Shown here: positions 54,236 to 62,302 of the stretch, piece after piece | How positions within the stretch are numbered: position 1 is the stretch's first letter | Layout of the letters: every line of letters starts with the position of its first letter | Assembly (NCBI RefSeq): GCF_000732625.1 | Contig: NZ_JPJI01000032.1 | Location: forward strand, 682,001 to 746,000 | DNA length: 64,000 bases | Direction: 5' to 3' | DNA from: Nonlabens ulvanivorans | Lineage (GTDB): Bacteria > Bacteroidota > Bacteroidia > Flavobacteriales > Flavobacteriaceae | The notes under the pieces: generated by a model | Told to the model about the DNA's origin: nothing | Database searches by the model: none | Seen by the model: the letters and a program-made list of their open reading frames with translations, nothing else | Position numbers and translations under genes: made by a program

Positions 54236-54874
54236 ATGAGCGAGGTTATAGAATTCCTTTTTGGTCAGTATAGGGACTATAAAGTTTCTCATATATTGTT
54301 AGAGGTAGTTGCCATAATAGCTTCTATTATCAGTGTGATTTACTCTTTTAAGAATAAAATATGGGTGTTTCCCTTTGGTATTTTAAGCACTTTAATTTTT
54401 GTCTATTTATTGCTTCAATGGAATTTATTAGGCGATATGCTTATCAATGCTTACTATTTTATCATGAGTGTTTATGGCTGGTACATTTGGACACGCAAGG
54501 TAGATGCGACTCATGAAACACCTATAACTATTACTAGTGATAAAGAATGGATTCATAGCTTTCTATTATTACTGTCTACTGCTGTAGGTGTTTATGTGTT
54601 ATATTTTGTAACGAATCGTTTAGAAAGTATAGTATCCTACATCGATATGTTGACCACTGGGATATTTTTTGCTGGTATGTGGTTGATGGCACGTCGTAAA
54701 CTAGAACATTGGCTAGTTTTAATGGTAGGTAACGTTATTTCAGTACCGTTATATTTTTATAAAGGATACAGTTTCAGTGCACTACTTTATTTATTTCTCG
54801 CTATTATTGCTTACTACGGTTATTTAGAATGGAAAAAATACCTCAACAAGCAGCCTATTCTGGGAAAAGAATAG
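54236..54874 (+). CDS. pnuC: PnuC family vitamin transporter
   Basis: 212 residues with about seven membrane helices. WVFPFGILSTLIFVYLLLQWNLLGDMLIN and YYFIMSVYGWYIW carry the PnuC signature. Members move nicotinamide riboside (PnuC) or thiamine (PnuT) by facilitated diffusion followed by phosphorylation. The next gene encodes an NR-kinase-like protein (46-base overlap), favouring NR; the preceding gene looks thiamine-binding. No TPP riboswitch was recognised upstream. Confidence 0.9.
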   Translation: MSEVIEFLFGQYRDYKVSHILLEVVAIIASIISVIYSFKNKIWVFPFGILSTLIFVYLLLQWNLLGDMLINAYYFIMSVYGWYIWTRKVDATHETPITITSDKEWIHSFLLLLSTAVGVYVLYFVTNRLESIVSYIDMLTTGIFFAGMWLMARRKLEHWLVLMVGNVISVPLYFYKGYSFSALLYLFLAIIAYYGYLEWKKYLNKQPILGKE

Positions 54875-55386
54875 TTTTATATGGACCAGAAAGCACTGGT
54901 AAGAGTACGCTTTCGCGAAAGCTAGCTCAACATTACAATACTGTCTTAATAGAAGAATTTGCTAGAGAATATCTGCAGGATAAATTTAACCATACTGGAG
55001 AAGTTTGTAGTTATGACGATATCTTACCTATTGCAATAGGTCAAAGAAATCTAGAAAACAAAGCAGTAAATAAAGCTCAGGATTATCTTTTTTGTGATAC
55101 AGATGTGTTAGAAACCTATGTGTATTGCATGGCATATTTCAATCAGGCGCCGCAAGAACTTATAAATGCTGTGGAAGAATCATCATATGAGTTATATTTA
55201 CTATTACAAGTAGACGTTCCATGGACTCCAGATGATTTGCGAGACCGGCCAGAACGTCGAGAAGAAATGTTTGAGTTGTTTCTAGCGGCACTCAATAAGT
55301 TTAATAAGCCTTATAAAATCGTGGATGGGTTAGATTCTCAAAGATTTGAAAATGCAATAAAGGCGATAGAAAATGAGTCTAAATGA
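54829..55386 (+). CDS. NadR-type ribosylnicotinamide kinase (AAA ATPase)
   Basis: 185 residues. P-loop GPESTGKS at 19-26, EEFAREYL, FCDTDVLETYVY and RDRPERREEM follow the C-terminal kinase domain of NadR. It would trap imported nicotinamide riboside as NMN. A near-exact palindrome (54908-54923, 15 of 16 bases) encodes TLSRKL directly after the P-loop Ser, the most conserved location among the copies. Overlaps pnuC by 46 bases and the next gene by 4. Confidence 0.9.
   Translation: MEKIPQQAAYSGKRIVLYGPESTGKSTLSRKLAQHYNTVLIEEFAREYLQDKFNHTGEVCSYDDILPIAIGQRNLENKAVNKAQDYLFCDTDVLETYVYCMAYFNQAPQELINAVEESSYELYLLLQVDVPWTPDDLRDRPERREEMFELFLAALNKFNKPYKIVDGLDSQRFENAIKAIENESK
54908..54923. repeat. Iterated palindrome, near copy (one mismatch)
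   Basis: CGCTTTCGCGAAAGCT in the NadR-type kinase gene; encodes TLSRKL. Confidence 0.88.
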
Positions 55387-56936
55387 TCAAGTTTACTAAA
55401 CAACAACTAGCGCAACTGGAAAGTAAAAATATCACTACAGATACGATCTTAAAGCAAATTGAGCGTTTTAAGATAGGATTTCCCGTTGTAAAGTTAGATC
55501 GACCAGCAGTGGTGTCAGATGGTATATTAAAACTTCATAATTCAGATCACTCTCGATATCAACGTTTGTATGAAGAAAGGCTTGATCATTTACAAATTCT
55601 CAAATTTGTTCCAGCTAGTGGTGCAGCAACTAGAATGTTTAAGTTTTTACACGAGTTTTTAAAGGATTTTGATCCGTGTGAGGATTCTATCAATTCTTTC
55701 ATTAATAAAAATAGAGCACAAGAATTATTCACATTTTTTATTGCTATAGAAAAATTCCCGTTTTATGATGAGGTAATGGCTTCATTAAGAACAACCTATA
55801 ATGAGTGGCATGCAAAAGCAGATCGAGAGAAGAAAATTTTGTTTGTGAAACAAATGCTAGAAATAAATGGCCTTAATTATGGGAACATGCCTAAAGGTCT
55901 CGTACCATTTCACAGATACAAGGACCACAACACAACTGCATTTGAAGAGCATTTGTTTGAAGCTAGTATCTATGCATCAACAAATAAACAGGCAAGACTG
56001 CACTTTACAATTGCCGAGGACTTTAAAGATCATTTCAACGCCGAATTTGACCGGATTGAAAAAATAGTAGAATCTAAAACAGGTACAGAATTTGAAATTG
56101 AGTTTTCGCATCAAAAGTCCTCTACAGATACCATAGCTGTAGATTATAATAATCAACCTATAGTTACTGAAACTGGTGATCTTTTCTTCAGGCCGTCTGG
56201 GCATGGAGCTTTATTAATGAATCTCAATGAACTTGATGCTGACATTATTTTTATAAAGAATATAGATAATGTTACTGTGTCATCGCTGGAGCAAGAGGTA
56301 GGCGATTATAAGAAATCACTAGCTGGTCTTTTATTAACCTTACAAGAGCAATGTTTTAAATATTTAAGACTTATCGATGAGAATAAAGTCGATGAAATTC
56401 TTAAAGCTGAGATAGAAGAGTTTTTAATGATACAATTAAGTGCTGTATTACCACCAGATTATAAAAAATATGCTAGAGAGTTTCAGCTTGAATATTTATT
56501 TAATCGTCTTAATCGACCATTAAGGGTTTGTGGGATGGTAAAAAATGAAGGTGAGCCTGGTGGTGGGCCTTTTTGGGTGTATAATCAGAAAGGCGAACTT
56601 TCTATAGAGATTATAGAAGGTGCACAAATAGACAAAAGCAATACGCAGCAAGTAGCCATAGTAAATAAAAGTACGCACTTTAATCCAGTAGATTTAGTAT
56701 GTGCCGTACGTGATTATAAAGGAGAGAAATTTAATCTGTTAGATTTTTGTGATGAGCAGACTGGCTTTATAACACATAAATCTAGATTAGGTATGGATAT
56801 TAAAGCACAAGAACTTCCTGGTTTATGGAATGGAGGAATGGCGTATTGGAACAGTGTTTTTGTTGAAGTTCCTTTAATTACTTTCAATCCCGTGAAAACA
56901 GTTAATGACTTATTGAAACCGGCACACCAAAATTAG
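55383..56936 (+). CDS. DUF4301 family protein
   Basis: 517 residues, matching DUF4301 (FVPASGAATRMFKFLHEFL near 75; VCGMVKNEGEPGGGPFWV near 380). The SGAATRMF segment resembles the Gly-rich loop of sugar nucleotidyltransferases, suggesting nucleotide-sugar chemistry, but this is inference. ATGA overlap with the kinase gene, and arfB follows with no gap. Confidence 0.87.
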   Translation: MIKFTKQQLAQLESKNITTDTILKQIERFKIGFPVVKLDRPAVVSDGILKLHNSDHSRYQRLYEERLDHLQILKFVPASGAATRMFKFLHEFLKDFDPCEDSINSFINKNRAQELFTFFIAIEKFPFYDEVMASLRTTYNEWHAKADREKKILFVKQMLEINGLNYGNMPKGLVPFHRYKDHNTTAFEEHLFEASIYASTNKQARLHFTIAEDFKDHFNAEFDRIEKIVESKTGTEFEIEFSHQKSSTDTIAVDYNNQPIVTETGDLFFRPSGHGALLMNLNELDADIIFIKNIDNVTVSSLEQEVGDYKKSLAGLLLTLQEQCFKYLRLIDENKVDEILKAEIEEFLMIQLSAVLPPDYKKYAREFQLEYLFNRLNRPLRVCGMVKNEGEPGGGPFWVYNQKGELSIEIIEGAQIDKSNTQQVAIVNKSTHFNPVDLVCAVRDYKGEKFNLLDFCDEQTGFITHKSRLGMDIKAQELPGLWNGGMAYWNSVFVEVPLITFNPVKTVNDLLKPAHQN

Positions 56937-57335
56937 ATGGATCTAGGTCAGCTACATAGAGAAGTAAATTACAAAGCTGTGGCGAGCAGTGGACCTGGTG
57001 GGCAACACGCTAATAAGGTTGCGACTAAAGTCTTGCTAGAATGGGATGCTGGTAAAAGCATTGCATTTACAGATGTAGAACATGAGCGTGTTTTATTAAA
57101 ATTACAAAACCGATTGACAAAGGATGGTATATTGCAATTGAGTTGTCAAGATTCTAGAAGTCAATCTAGTAACAAAGAATTAGTTTTTAAACGTTTTATC
57201 GGGTTGCTTAATGGAGCTTTAGTAGTGCAAAAACTAAGAAAGAAAAGAACCACACCTAAATCCGTAAAGCGTAAGCGTTTAAACGATAAGAAAAAGCATA
57301 GTGAAAAGAAAGAAAGTAGACGCTTTAAATATTAG
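56937..57335 (+). CDS. arfB: Ribosome-rescue peptidyl-tRNA hydrolase ArfB
   Basis: 132 residues. Catalytic GGQ at 21-23 in SSGPGGQHANK, followed by the basic C-terminal tail (KRKRLNDKKKHSEKKESRR) that enters the empty mRNA channel. It releases ribosomes stalled without a stop codon. Last gene of the dense run. Confidence 0.94.
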   Translation: MDLGQLHREVNYKAVASSGPGGQHANKVATKVLLEWDAGKSIAFTDVEHERVLLKLQNRLTKDGILQLSCQDSRSQSSNKELVFKRFIGLLNGALVVQKLRKKRTTPKSVKRKRLNDKKKHSEKKESRRFKY

Positions 57336-57392
57336 GGAATAATTTCACATAACCAGTGACATTTGTCATTTTATAGACCTTGTAAGCTGACT

Positions 57393-57400
57393 TACATTTG
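57393..57400 (+). promoter_or_regulatory. -7 box upstream of the thioredoxin-like gene
   Basis: TACATTTG, 4 bases before ATG 57405; it lies inside the reading frame that extends upstream, so it supports the later start. Confidence 0.5.
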
Positions 57401-57404
57401 TATT

Positions 57405-58010
57405 ATGGAATTACAACAGATAATAAAAGATGCCGCAGATAAGTCTATATCTTATGAGCAGTATAGAGCCTTTGTAGAGGCGCATACAGTTAATGGAACC
57501 AATAGTGGTAGTGAGGTAACTGAAGCGCTCGCAGAGTATACTAAGCTCAACAACCAGCGTATGAAACGGTTGGATAAGACTTTAAAAATCTTACCAGAAA
57601 ATCAAGAGTTTCTAAATTCTTTTGATAAAGATGTTTACTTTTTAATTATCACCGAAAGCTGGTGTGGTGATGCAGCCCAAACTATGCCCATGATGAATAA
57701 GGTAGCGCAAACTGCTTGTGTGGATTTTAAGGTGGTATTGCGTGACGAAAACCCGTTATTAATGGATCAGTTTTTAACAAATGGTGGTCGTGCTATTGCA
57801 AAACTTATTCTTGTAGATAAAAATACTGGCCTACCGGTGACAACCTGGGGTCCTAGACCTACTAAAGCGACTCAACTTGTTGCAGATGAAAAAGCTGCAA
57901 AAGGGGCACTTTCTCCTGAGTTTAAACAGGAACTTCAAAACTGGTATAATAAAGACAAAGGAAAGGATACTGAGAACGACTTGATAAACATGTTAAGAGA
58001 AGTGTTGTAG
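57405..58010 (+). CDS. Thioredoxin-family protein with one active-site Cys
   Basis: 201 residues from ATG 57405. A longer frame from 57363 would place a -7 box in the coding part. Thioredoxin fold with active site SWCGDA (C87), the resolving Cys being replaced by Ala-type residues; DKNTGLPVTTWGPRP holds the cis-Pro region. Related proteins in Bacteroidota are common. Without a CxxC pair it is unlikely to be a normal disulfide reductase. Confidence 0.83.
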   Translation: MELQQIIKDAADKSISYEQYRAFVEAHTVNGTNSGSEVTEALAEYTKLNNQRMKRLDKTLKILPENQEFLNSFDKDVYFLIITESWCGDAAQTMPMMNKVAQTACVDFKVVLRDENPLLMDQFLTNGGRAIAKLILVDKNTGLPVTTWGPRPTKATQLVADEKAAKGALSPEFKQELQNWYNKDKGKDTENDLINMLREVL

Positions 58011-58068
58011 TCCTGCCTTTTTATTATAAACCTATCTAAATTCTCATTATTTTAACAACTTAGCTGTT

Positions 58069-58076
58069 TACCTTTG
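58069..58076 (+). promoter_or_regulatory. -7 box of the dikinase-like gene
   Basis: TACCTTTG, 15 bases before ATG 58092. It contains the TTG at 58074 that would otherwise be a possible start codon. Confidence 0.5.
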
Positions 58077-58091
58077 AGTAAAACCAGCTAC

Positions 58092-61004
58092 ATGTTTATT
58101 AAATACTTTTATTTATTACTGTTATTTCCAGTTTTTTTATGGGGTCAACAATATGATGATGAAAAAATAACGAGCCTCATAGATACTTATAAGGATTTAG
58201 ATCGTGGTCCCTATAAAGAGATTAATTGGTTTTGCGAAGACGGAACAATTAGAGATGCAAAAGATCCATGTCCTGATGCCATAGGTGGTGGAATTCAACA
58301 TGCTAGTTATAAATCAGATATCATAAACCTAGCCAAAACTAGACACCTTTATTTAGGTGAAATACTAGCCTCAAACGATGTATGGGACTTTTGGGATGCT
58401 CCTTTCAACCACAGTAGAATAAAGCAATATCAATTACAGCGTTATTTAGAAAGCGTAGATAATGGATGGATTCAAGAAAAATCAAAATTTTATCGTGGTG
58501 CCAGGCAAATCGAAGACGAGGAAGAATGGGGACGCAAGTTTTACTATACTATTCTCTCTAGTAACCAGATTTTAGATCAAGACTTTTTTTTAATTAGAGA
58601 AAGCCTAAGAGATATACCACATGATGGAGATACTAATCTAGCTCAAGAGATCAGAAGCACTAGTAAAGTAATAGCAGACAAGTATCCTAAATTTATGGAT
58701 ATCAGGATTAAAATACATGGTAATCCAGAGTCTAGAGATATCCAACAGGTTCAAGAGTGGTATGATGCTAATAAATCTGACTTGAATGAGCAAACGCTGG
58801 CTGATTTCCAAAAACTTATAACTGACATGAAAGAGTTTTTTGAACCAGTAAGCATTAGTGAACTTGCACAAATGGTTTCTGATTGGGATAATGACAGTTA
58901 TATTAAAATGCAAACAGATTGGTTCTCTATGACCTATGCCCAAGAGACAGATCCTTCTATAATCATAACAGCAGCATCAGGATTGATGTGCGATATACGC
59001 TATAATATTCAAGAAGATAGAAGAGGAACCAGACGTACCAGTGCATTAGAACTTAGTTTACGACTAGAAGAATTGATATTTCAGAAGTCATCACAATGGA
59101 ATCCTGCAACAATAAGAGAACATATAGATAAAGTACATGCGCTCAGCGAGGCATTGGCTAGCTCTGGTTATGTAGAGAAATGGGAATGGGATGCCGTTGA
59201 GGATCAGTTACTGTTAAGTACTGATGCAACTATGACAGCAAACCGGTTGATGGATTTCATAAACGTAGCTCGCAATCAGGTCGCTTGGGGAACAGGTATG
59301 GTCAACAGTATTTATGGAGATGTTGTAGAGGAATATACCGGTTTTGAACCATTATCTTATGGATTTTATGATGACCGTATACGCAGTTCATTACTATTAC
59401 CTCTAGGTTCCTCAATAGGTGAGTTTTCTGGTTTAATCTCAAGACAGTTAGGTAGTTCAACTTACATTCCAGTACTGAGTAATATTAGTACTGTAAGAGG
59501 TCTTAATCCAGGATATACTCAAGGAGAATTAGTAGTCGTAACAGGTAATGCAGAAGGAATGACTGTAGACCCTAAAAAAATATATGTGTTTGACCATCCA
59601 CCTAGCGATTTAAAACCAGTCGCTGGTATCGCTACAGTATCAGAAGGTAATCTAGTTTCTCACGTTCAATTACTAGCGCGCAACTTGGGAATTCCTAATA
59701 GTGCCATCAGTGCAGATAATCTTTCAGACCTTAAGGATTATAATGGTAAACAGGTGTTTTATGCCGTAAGTGATCGTGGTGCAGTGGTTATAAAACCTGC
59801 AAACGAGATGGATAACGAAGAGCAATCATTATTCAATAAGAATCAACAGAAAGAGAAGAAAACCATCCGCATCTCTGAAGAAAAATTGAAGCTAGACATC
59901 GTTGAGCCCGTAGATATGGCTAGTGTTAATAGCGCAGACAGTGGAGTTTTATGTGGTCCTAAAGCTGCTAATCTTGGTCAATTGAAGCAGTTATTTCCTG
60001 ATCATGTTGTAAATGGTGTTATAATTCCTTTTGGAGTTTTTAGAAATCACATGTCTCAAAATATGCCTGAAACAGATGGTAGTTATTGGGATTTTCTGGA
60101 GTCCGCTTTCGCGAAAGCGAGACAATTAAAAGATAGTGGGTCCTCTACAGCAGATGTAGAAAAGTATCAATTGGATCAACTTGCGATTCTGAGGGAAGCC
60201 ATAGCTAGAATGCCTATTAAAGCAGAATTTATAAAAGAGTTAAAAAAGGATTTCAAAGGAATTCTAGGGGACGATATGGGTAAAGTTCCAGTTTTTTTAA
60301 GGAGTGATACAAACATGGAGGATCTCGAGGAATTTACCGGTGCAGGTTTAAACCTGACCGTTTTTAATGTGGTGAGCGAAGAAAAAATATTAAAAGGAAT
60401 AAGAGATGTGTGGGCTAGTCCTTATACAGACCGTAGTTTTAAATGGCGACAGGCATATCTAGAAAATCCAGAAAATGTATATCCATCTATTTTAATAATC
60501 CCAACAGTAGATGTGGATTATAGTGGTGTGTTGATTACTAAAGATTTTGTTCATCAAAATGCTGATGGTATCACGATTGCAATGAGTCGTGGCGCCGGTG
60601 GAGCGGTAGATGGGCAAAGTGCAGAAACTTTTATAGTCGATGGACAAGGAAATAGTCAACTAGTTGCACCGGCAAGAGAACGCTTGCAGCGTAAATTACC
60701 TGTTCAAGGTGGTTCTAAAATGGAATTTGTCAACTTTAATAATCCTATTATTACTGAAGATAATCTTAAGGAAATACGGCAGTTTGCCTTAAAGGCACAT
60801 CAAACCATGCCTAGTTCTAAAGATGGGTCCTATAATGGGGCATGGGATATTGAGTTAGGCTTTAAGGATAATAAATTATACCTATTTCAAATACGTCCAT
60901 TTGTGGAGAATAGTAATGCTATAACTAACTCTTATTTATTGAAATTGGATCAGAAAACAGACTATAATACTGAGTTACTTATTAATAAACAAATCGCATT
61001 ATAA
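58092..61004 (+). CDS. Secreted glucan, water dikinase-like protein (swivel + ATP-grasp)
   Basis: 970 residues from ATG 58092. Signal peptide (FIKYFYLLLLFPVFLWG), an unknown N-terminal half (about 20-450), a phosphohistidine swivel domain with the likely phospho-His524 (GNLVSHVQLLARNLGIPN), then a PPDK-type ATP-grasp (LCGPKAANLG about 620; LRSDTNMEDLEEFTGAG about 737; VWASPYTDRSF; end LFQIRPF). PEP synthases have ATP-grasp first; this order and FRSDxNxEDLxxxxGAG match glucan or phosphoglucan, water dikinases. Export of such an ATP-using enzyme is odd. A palindrome copy encodes AFAKA. One-base overlap with the next gene. Confidence 0.83.
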   Translation: MFIKYFYLLLLFPVFLWGQQYDDEKITSLIDTYKDLDRGPYKEINWFCEDGTIRDAKDPCPDAIGGGIQHASYKSDIINLAKTRHLYLGEILASNDVWDFWDAPFNHSRIKQYQLQRYLESVDNGWIQEKSKFYRGARQIEDEEEWGRKFYYTILSSNQILDQDFFLIRESLRDIPHDGDTNLAQEIRSTSKVIADKYPKFMDIRIKIHGNPESRDIQQVQEWYDANKSDLNEQTLADFQKLITDMKEFFEPVSISELAQMVSDWDNDSYIKMQTDWFSMTYAQETDPSIIITAASGLMCDIRYNIQEDRRGTRRTSALELSLRLEELIFQKSSQWNPATIREHIDKVHALSEALASSGYVEKWEWDAVEDQLLLSTDATMTANRLMDFINVARNQVAWGTGMVNSIYGDVVEEYTGFEPLSYGFYDDRIRSSLLLPLGSSIGEFSGLISRQLGSSTYIPVLSNISTVRGLNPGYTQGELVVVTGNAEGMTVDPKKIYVFDHPPSDLKPVAGIATVSEGNLVSHVQLLARNLGIPNSAISADNLSDLKDYNGKQVFYAVSDRGAVVIKPANEMDNEEQSLFNKNQQKEKKTIRISEEKLKLDIVEPVDMASVNSADSGVLCGPKAANLGQLKQLFPDHVVNGVIIPFGVFRNHMSQNMPETDGSYWDFLESAFAKARQLKDSGSSTADVEKYQLDQLAILREAIARMPIKAEFIKELKKDFKGILGDDMGKVPVFLRSDTNMEDLEEFTGAGLNLTVFNVVSEEKILKGIRDVWASPYTDRSFKWRQAYLENPENVYPSILIIPTVDVDYSGVLITKDFVHQNADGITIAMSRGAGGAVDGQSAETFIVDGQGNSQLVAPARERLQRKLPVQGGSKMEFVNFNNPIITEDNLKEIRQFALKAHQTMPSSKDGSYNGAWDIELGFKDNKLYLFQIRPFVENSNAITNSYLLKLDQKTDYNTELLINKQIAL
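60104..60119. repeat. Iterated palindrome, exact copy 12
   Basis: In the dikinase-like gene; encodes AFAKA between swivel and ATP-grasp motifs. Confidence 0.95.
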
Positions 61005-62302
61005 TGGATATTCTTAGGTATAGTATTTCAGTGTCTGCAGTATTAGTTTTAGCGATGTTTTATCCTATTGATGGTTATCAATCTACAGGGATTAAACGTC
61101 TTAAACGATTAGAGAAAACTATAGACAGTACTCTGGTAGAACGGTATTTAAAACCTGGCTCTTTTAAAAAAAGTGATGAAGTGAATTTATGGCTTTGTGA
61201 GGACACAAAATCAGTAGATTCTTTAATGGTTGTAGATAAAGATTTTCAATCTAAAATGCGCAAACTATTTCCTAATAGTTCAGGTTACGGTATTGCGGTT
61301 ATGGATATCAGTAATCTTAATAACCCCAAGTATGCACAGCTTAATGAGAATTCAGGTTTTCAACCAGGTAGTGTAGGTAAAATAGCTGTAGCGACTGCTT
61401 TTTTTAATGAATTACGCAATTTATGTCCTGAGGATTGGTCTGTGAGGCAACGATTATTAAAAAATAAAGTAGTGAAATCTGGTAATTGGGGTCTCTATGA
61501 TCACCATACTATACCAGTAGTAAATCTCGAATATGATAAGCTAGTAAAACGTACTGTAGTATTTAATGATCAGTTTAGTCTTTATGAATGGTTAGATCAT
61601 ATGTTGAGCGTTAGTAATAATGGTGCAGCAAGTATCGTCTGGCGTGAGGCTTTATTGATGCATGTTTTTGGAGACGCATATTTCGGTTTAACTCAAGAAG
61701 AGGCAGATGCCTATTTTAATAATGCTGATAAATCTGAATTAACCGATATCGCTATTAACTTAGTAAATCAACCATTAAGAAATATAGGTATTACCCATGA
61801 TGAATGGCGATTAGGTAGCTTTTTTACTAATGGGCCTGATCAATATGTAGGTAGTAAAGGTGGTAGTATAGGTACACCTAAAGGTCTCATGAAATTTATG
61901 GTACAATTAGAACAAGGTTGTGTTATTGATGAGGTGAGTAGTCTAGAAATAAAAAAACTACTCTATATGACCGATCGAAGAATAAGATACGCCTACAGTC
62001 CACAACTAGATACTGCAGCCGTATACTTTAAATCAGGTAGTTTATATAGTTGTGATCAATCTAAGTCCACACCTTGCGGTAAATACATGGGCAACAGGTA
62101 TAATTACATGAATAGTATTATAACTGTAGAACATGAAGATGGGACTAATTATATGGTCTGTTTAATGAGTAATATACTTAGTAAAAACTCTGCTGGTGAT
62201 CATATGTATTTAGCTAGTGCTATAGATAAAACTATCAGATCTATCAATAATACTAACCATGATTCACAAGCAGTAACTACTGATAATTCAGATGATATTT
62301 GA
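61004..62302 (+). CDS. Beta-lactamase-fold serine hydrolase
   Basis: 432 residues with a signal-anchor-like N-terminus (about 4-20). The three motifs of the penicillin-binding/class A beta-lactamase fold are present: SxxK at 123-126 (PGSVGK), SxN at 204-206 (SNN) and KSG at 343-345. Probably an envelope hydrolase or transpeptidase-like enzyme. TAATG one-base overlap with the dikinase-like gene makes the two a translationally coupled pair. Both have a related WxCED segment near the N-terminus. Not close to a known resistance enzyme. Confidence 0.85.
   Translation: MDILRYSISVSAVLVLAMFYPIDGYQSTGIKRLKRLEKTIDSTLVERYLKPGSFKKSDEVNLWLCEDTKSVDSLMVVDKDFQSKMRKLFPNSSGYGIAVMDISNLNNPKYAQLNENSGFQPGSVGKIAVATAFFNELRNLCPEDWSVRQRLLKNKVVKSGNWGLYDHHTIPVVNLEYDKLVKRTVVFNDQFSLYEWLDHMLSVSNNGAASIVWREALLMHVFGDAYFGLTQEEADAYFNNADKSELTDIAINLVNQPLRNIGITHDEWRLGSFFTNGPDQYVGSKGGSIGTPKGLMKFMVQLEQGCVIDEVSSLEIKKLLYMTDRRIRYAYSPQLDTAAVYFKSGSLYSCDQSKSTPCGKYMGNRYNYMNSIITVEHEDGTNYMVCLMSNILSKNSAGDHMYLASAIDKTIRSINNTNHDSQAVTTDNSDDI

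Noticed and set aside
58074-58091. TTG at 58074 as start of the dikinase-like gene
   Set aside because: The TTG is part of a TACCTTTG -7 box, and the ATG at 58092 begins a good signal peptide.
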